The notes below the pieces were generated by a model. The model saw only the letters and a list, made by a program, of their open reading frames with translations. It did not search any database and had not been told where the DNA came from. The translations under genes were made by a program, and so were the position numbers. Of a stretch of DNA of 64,000 nt, positions 60,895 to 64,000 are shown piece after piece. This stretch comes from Brachynemurus nebulosus (lineage: Eukaryota; Arthropoda; Insecta; Neuroptera; Myrmeleontidae), in NCBI GenBank assembly GCA_035578155.1, contig JAPWDM010000016.1:10226608-10290607 (forward strand). Direction: 5' to 3'. Within the stretch, counting starts at the first letter, position 1, and every line of letters starts with the position of its first letter.

Positions 60895-61860
60895 GGTCCC
60901 CTTTCCTTGGATCTTCCCTGGATCCTTTTTTAAACAGTAAGACTAACTTACTCTTAGACCATTCGGGGGGTGTTTTTCTTCCGACAGAATGGCACTGAAC
61001 ATTTTTTGTATTAAGAGCAAACAATTTTCAGGTAAATTTTTTATAAATTCATTCGGTATACCATCTGCTCCTGGTACTTTGTTATTTTTAATGTTTTTGA
61101 TGGCATTGTTTAACTCATTCAACGAAATATCTGCATATAGGTAGGGATGTTTTACATCTAAAAATACAAATTCTTTAATTAAATTAACTGGATAAATTAG
61201 TTCAAAGTGCTCCCTCCAAGTTTGATCGCTGATACATAATAAATCGGTAATATTTTTTATTTTTCTAAATTTATTTATGGCCTTCTAGAATTCCCCACTA
61301 TTTTTTACATTGGATAAGTCATTATGTAATTTATCATAATAGATAGTTTTTTTGTTTTTAGAAATTCTTTATATTGTTTTTTCTCATAAGTATATACTTG
61401 GACTAAATCTTTTTCAAAATTGTTATTTTTAGCCAATTTGAATACACCTCTGACACGATTTTTTTTCTCTTTACAATCTTGATCAAACCATGGTTTGCTA
61501 TAACAAGCAAACCATGGTTTGATCAAGTTTTTGTTATTGTTAATCCATTGTTTTTGTTATTGTTAAAAAGTTTTTTATTTACGCACATATTTAGTGTAAA
61601 AGATACGTCTTTTATTTTTTTGAATTAAATTAGTGTAAATTGAGCTAACATCATCAACGTCAGAGCTGCATTCGAAGTCTCCCATTTCTTCAAGAAATAC
61701 TTTACATACTTTGGGATTTGTTCCATTTCAAATAGTGTATAATAGAAGCCCCAGTGATACTGTCGTCATTCAGAACAGTTTTAGTTTTGTTATCGATATA
61801 CAGAATGCACGGTAAGTGATCTTATGTGAGGGTTAAAACCACATACTTTAAAATGTACAA
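60895..61860 (-). pseudogene. LINE endonuclease end and RT amino-terminal part
   Basis: About 61860-61790 reads HLPCILYIDNKTKT after an S/D-like position, resembling the SDHxP end of an APE-type endonuclease. 61526-61305 reads KPWFACYSKPWFDQDCKEKK and KQYKEFLKTKK, the linker. About 61110-60895 reads NNKVPGADGIPNEFIKNLP (RT motif 0/1, KxPGxDGxPxE), EWSKSKLVLLFKKGSREDP. Frame breaks lie between segments. The sequence then meets the pogo-like insertion at a TA (60893-60894). Confidence 0.8.
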
Positions 61861-62174
61861 CTTTGGTCGTTAGAAAGCTAAAAATGTGTTGTTTAATATG
61901 ATAGAAACATTAATTAATTAAAAGAAAACAATTTTTATTTATTAAAAAAATTATATTTCAATTTTTAAAAAAATAGAGACTATTCACTTTTACTCTCTGA
62001 TGTGACGTGATCGTCAAAGCAATGCCTAAATAATCTAAACAAGTGCATGGATTTGAAGCTAATTGTGTAATCAAATCCTCCCCATACAGATTGTCTAAAT
62101 TAAAGTTTTCATTGAATAGATAAAACCATTTAAAAAAAAAAAAAATTGAAGTGGTCTTAAATTTTCTGTCGGGA

Positions 62175-62177
<3 letters not shown>
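61861..62177. other. LINE 5' flank, no gene
   Basis: AT-rich. No upstream endonuclease motif is recognisable, so the LINE appears 5'-truncated here. Confidence 0.35.

Positions 62178-62233
<56 letters not shown>
62178..62233. repeat. (TA)n microsatellite abutting a Tc1-like end
   Basis: TA run of about 56 bp ending at the left terminus of the Tc1-like dimer. Confidence 0.96.
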
Positions 62234-62236
<3 letters not shown>

Positions 62237-62529
62237 CCTTCGCCAACAGTATTGAACACCCCTATAAACACGTGTAACTCTAAAATTAATTTAAAAATGA
62301 CTTTTCTGTTTAATAATAGAATGAAAGGCAATACGAAGAGTTAATTTTAAGCAATTGATAAAGGATTTTAAGGTACCATAAAACATCTGGCCCACAAAAT
62401 GTGAAATTTGAAGTTTTTTGAAAACTAATGTAACTTATTTGTTAGCCTGTGATTAACTTTCAGGATAACAAGAAGCTGCTGATTGTGAGTGTTGTTTATT
62501 CGTATAGTAGAGACAGTTTGTAATACGAA

Positions 62530-62930
62530 ATACCGAAACAACCAGAACTTAACACAAAAACACGAATAAAAATCCAGATTTTATATGAAGAAGGGAAGAC
62601 TCAAATAGAGATTGCTAAATTAATAAAAGTTTGACGAGGTGCAGTGCAATTTACAATTAAAAGGTTCATGGAGACTGGCTCTCACACAAACAAACTGAGA
62701 ACGGGTAAAAAACACGCTACTACTGACCGCCAGATTAAAAAACTTATCCGTGACTCACTTAAGGACCCACAGAAGCAGGTTTAAAAAGCCGCAAAGTAGG
62801 AAGAAGCCTTGGCTCTCCGATAACATCAAGAAAAATAGTTTAGAATGGGCTTTAAGACACCAGCATTCTTCTGAAGAAGATAGGTCCAATGTGGTATGGT
62901 CCGACGAATCTAGTTTCGAAGTAAGTTAAA
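62530..62930 (+). pseudogene. Tc1-like transposase N-terminal half, left arm
   Basis: Start codon lost (ata at 62530). Reads PKQPELNTKTRIKIQILYEE, a stop in KV*RGAVQFTIKRF, then ATTDRQIKKLIRDSLKD. After 62764 a deletion of about 86 bp shifts the frame; PWLSDNIKKN and WALRHQHSSEED resume in another frame, up to the VVWSDESSF-like first catalytic Asp segment near 62900. More decayed than the right arm. Confidence 0.8.
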
Positions 62931-62945
62931 TTCTATACCATCGCA

Positions 62946-63428
62946 TTAAAAGATGCGATTAGATTTGCCGGACCATACCACATTGGACCTATCTTCTTCA
63001 GAAGAATGCTGGTGTCTTAAAGCCCATTCTAAACGATTTTTCTTGATGTTGTCGGAGATCCAAGGCTTCTTCCTAGCTTTGCGGCTTTTTAAACCTGCTT
63101 CTGTGGGTCTTCTTCTTACAGTTCCAGAACTAATTGGTTTCCTAATGTCTCCCGATAAAGCTGCAGTGAGCTCAGAAGAAGTTTTTTTGCGGTCCTTAAG
63201 TGAATCATGATTAAGTTTTCTAATCTGGCGGTCAGTAGTAGGGCGTTTTCTGCCCGTTCTCATTTTGTTTGTGTGAGAGCCAGTCTCCACGAACCTTTTA
63301 ATTGTAAATTGCACTGCACATCGTGAAACTTTTATTAATTTAGCAATCTCTATTTGAGTCTTCCCTTCTTCATATAAAATCTGGATTTTTATTCGTGTTT
63401 TTGTGTTAAATTCTGGTTGTTTCGGCAT
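62946..63428 (-). pseudogene. Tc1-like transposase N-terminal half, right arm
   Basis: ATG at 63428; 160 codons open: MPKQPEFNTKTRIKIQILYE, HTH (TQIEIAKLIKVSRCAVQFTI), GRKR AT-hook-like basic motif, second HTH (SGTVRRRPTEAGLKSRKARK) and ALRHQHSSEEDRSNVVWSGK, where the expected VVWSDE first catalytic Asp is changed to G. The frame ends at the dimer centre, so about half of a usual 340-aa transposase is missing. It could at most bind DNA. Confidence 0.85.
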
Positions 63429-63722
63429 TTCGTATTACAAACTGTCTCTACCATATGAATAAACAACACTCAGCAGCTTCTTGTTATCCTGAAAGTTAAT
63501 AAACAGGCTAACAAATAAGTTACATTATTTTTCAAAAAACTTCAAGTTTCACATTTTCTGGCCCAGGTATTTTATGGTACCTTAAAATCCTTTATCAGTT
63601 ATTTAAAATTAACTCTTAGTATTGCCTTTCATTCTATTATTAAACATAAAAGTCATTTTTAAATTAATTTTAGAGTTACACGTGTTTTATGGGGGTACTC
63701 AATACTTTTGGCCAAGGCTGTA

Positions 63723-64000
63723 TACATGAAAAAAATTACTTTTTTATCAAAATTTCCCCAAAATCAAAAGGTTTTACGGCATTTTTTACACCATTATTGG
63801 AAAGAGAAAAAAAAATTACAAAAAAAAGTTTTTTGAAGCAGTATTCTATGTAAACGGGTTGCCGTGAAGAACTGATTTTTTCAGACGGAAAGCTATGTTA
63901 TGCAGGATGTTGCGACAGGGGTATTTTTAAATCAAAATTGCTGTTATCGAAATATTTAAAACGTTGGTTCGTTCCGCTAAACAGAAAAGACATTTTAAAA
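63723..64000 (-). repeat. Internal-(TA)n family terminus at the window edge
   Basis: 63894-63933 is the complement of the family start (acccctgtcgcaacatcctg...cataacatag), as at 50738-50757. The rest of this copy would lie to the left, where the Tc1-like dimer sits. The sequence runs off the window. Confidence 0.5.

Larger units (their letters stand above)
62234..63720. mobile_element. Head-to-head dimer of a Tc1-like element (1.49 kb palindrome)
   Basis: Left terminus (t)agccttcgccaacagtattg, right terminus complement of caatacttttggccaaggctg; TA outside each (62232-62233, 63721-63722). Arms of about 700-765 bp, each holding the terminal repeat, 5' flank and N-terminal half of a transposase, meet near 62945. 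Neither arm has the 3' half. The left arm lacks about 86 bp present in the right arm. Confidence 0.9.

Overview
The window is AT-rich eukaryotic DNA in which almost everything recognisable is transposable-element (TE) sequence or satellite-like repeat. The TE mix (mariner, two Tc1-like elements, two pogo-like elements, several hAT elements, a piggyBac MITE, a PIF/Harbinger-type element, a LINE, many foldback elements) and very long (TA)n tracts suggest an arthropod, perhaps an insect such as a hemipteran. The species is inference only. I found no tRNA, rRNA, CRISPR or bacterial-type operon, and no convincing intact host gene.

Layout. 0-10 kb: a 481-bp palindrome, a coding remnant, a hAT MITE (4312-4956), a 2.1-kb foldback (5021-7142) and two more hAT MITEs. 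9.9-13.4 kb: a 3.4-kb inverted-repeat element carrying a nested piggyBac MITE and a hAT MITE; a second copy at 27.7-29.2 kb preserves both empty sites. 13.7-16.1 kb: an internal-(TA)n element and a 10-bp-period array of alternating GAA/TTC (heat-shock-element-like) split by a 1.2-kb hAT. 16.5-26.7 kb: a nest in which a Harbinger-type element (TTA duplication) holds a 9.5-kb pogo-like element (TA duplication), which holds a third inverted-repeat element, which holds a 5.2-kb palindrome whose loop contains a 0.9-kb palindromic minisatellite. 31-33 kb: a hAT. 38.1-40.9 kb (minus strand): a four-exon gene for a transposase-like protein of a family I recognise only as widespread and poorly characterised; its 3' end is cut by a repeat.

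43.6-51.2 kb: a mariner sits inside a (TA)n tract, directly followed by a Tc1-like element that has itself received a hAT, a 1.5-kb foldback and a 2-kb repeat with 120-bp tandem units. 51.3-61.9 kb (minus): a LINE (endonuclease end, reverse transcriptase, C-terminal CCHC) split by a 5.1-kb element with 3-bp TTA duplications and by a pogo-like transposon with a nearly complete DDD transposase. 62.2-63.7 kb: two Tc1-like N-terminal halves fused head to head.

The genes do not form a pathway. The window is a record of layered insertion. Recurring themes are (TA)n tracts at fixed positions within several TE families, foldback architecture, and insertions datable relative to one another through target-site duplications and empty sites.
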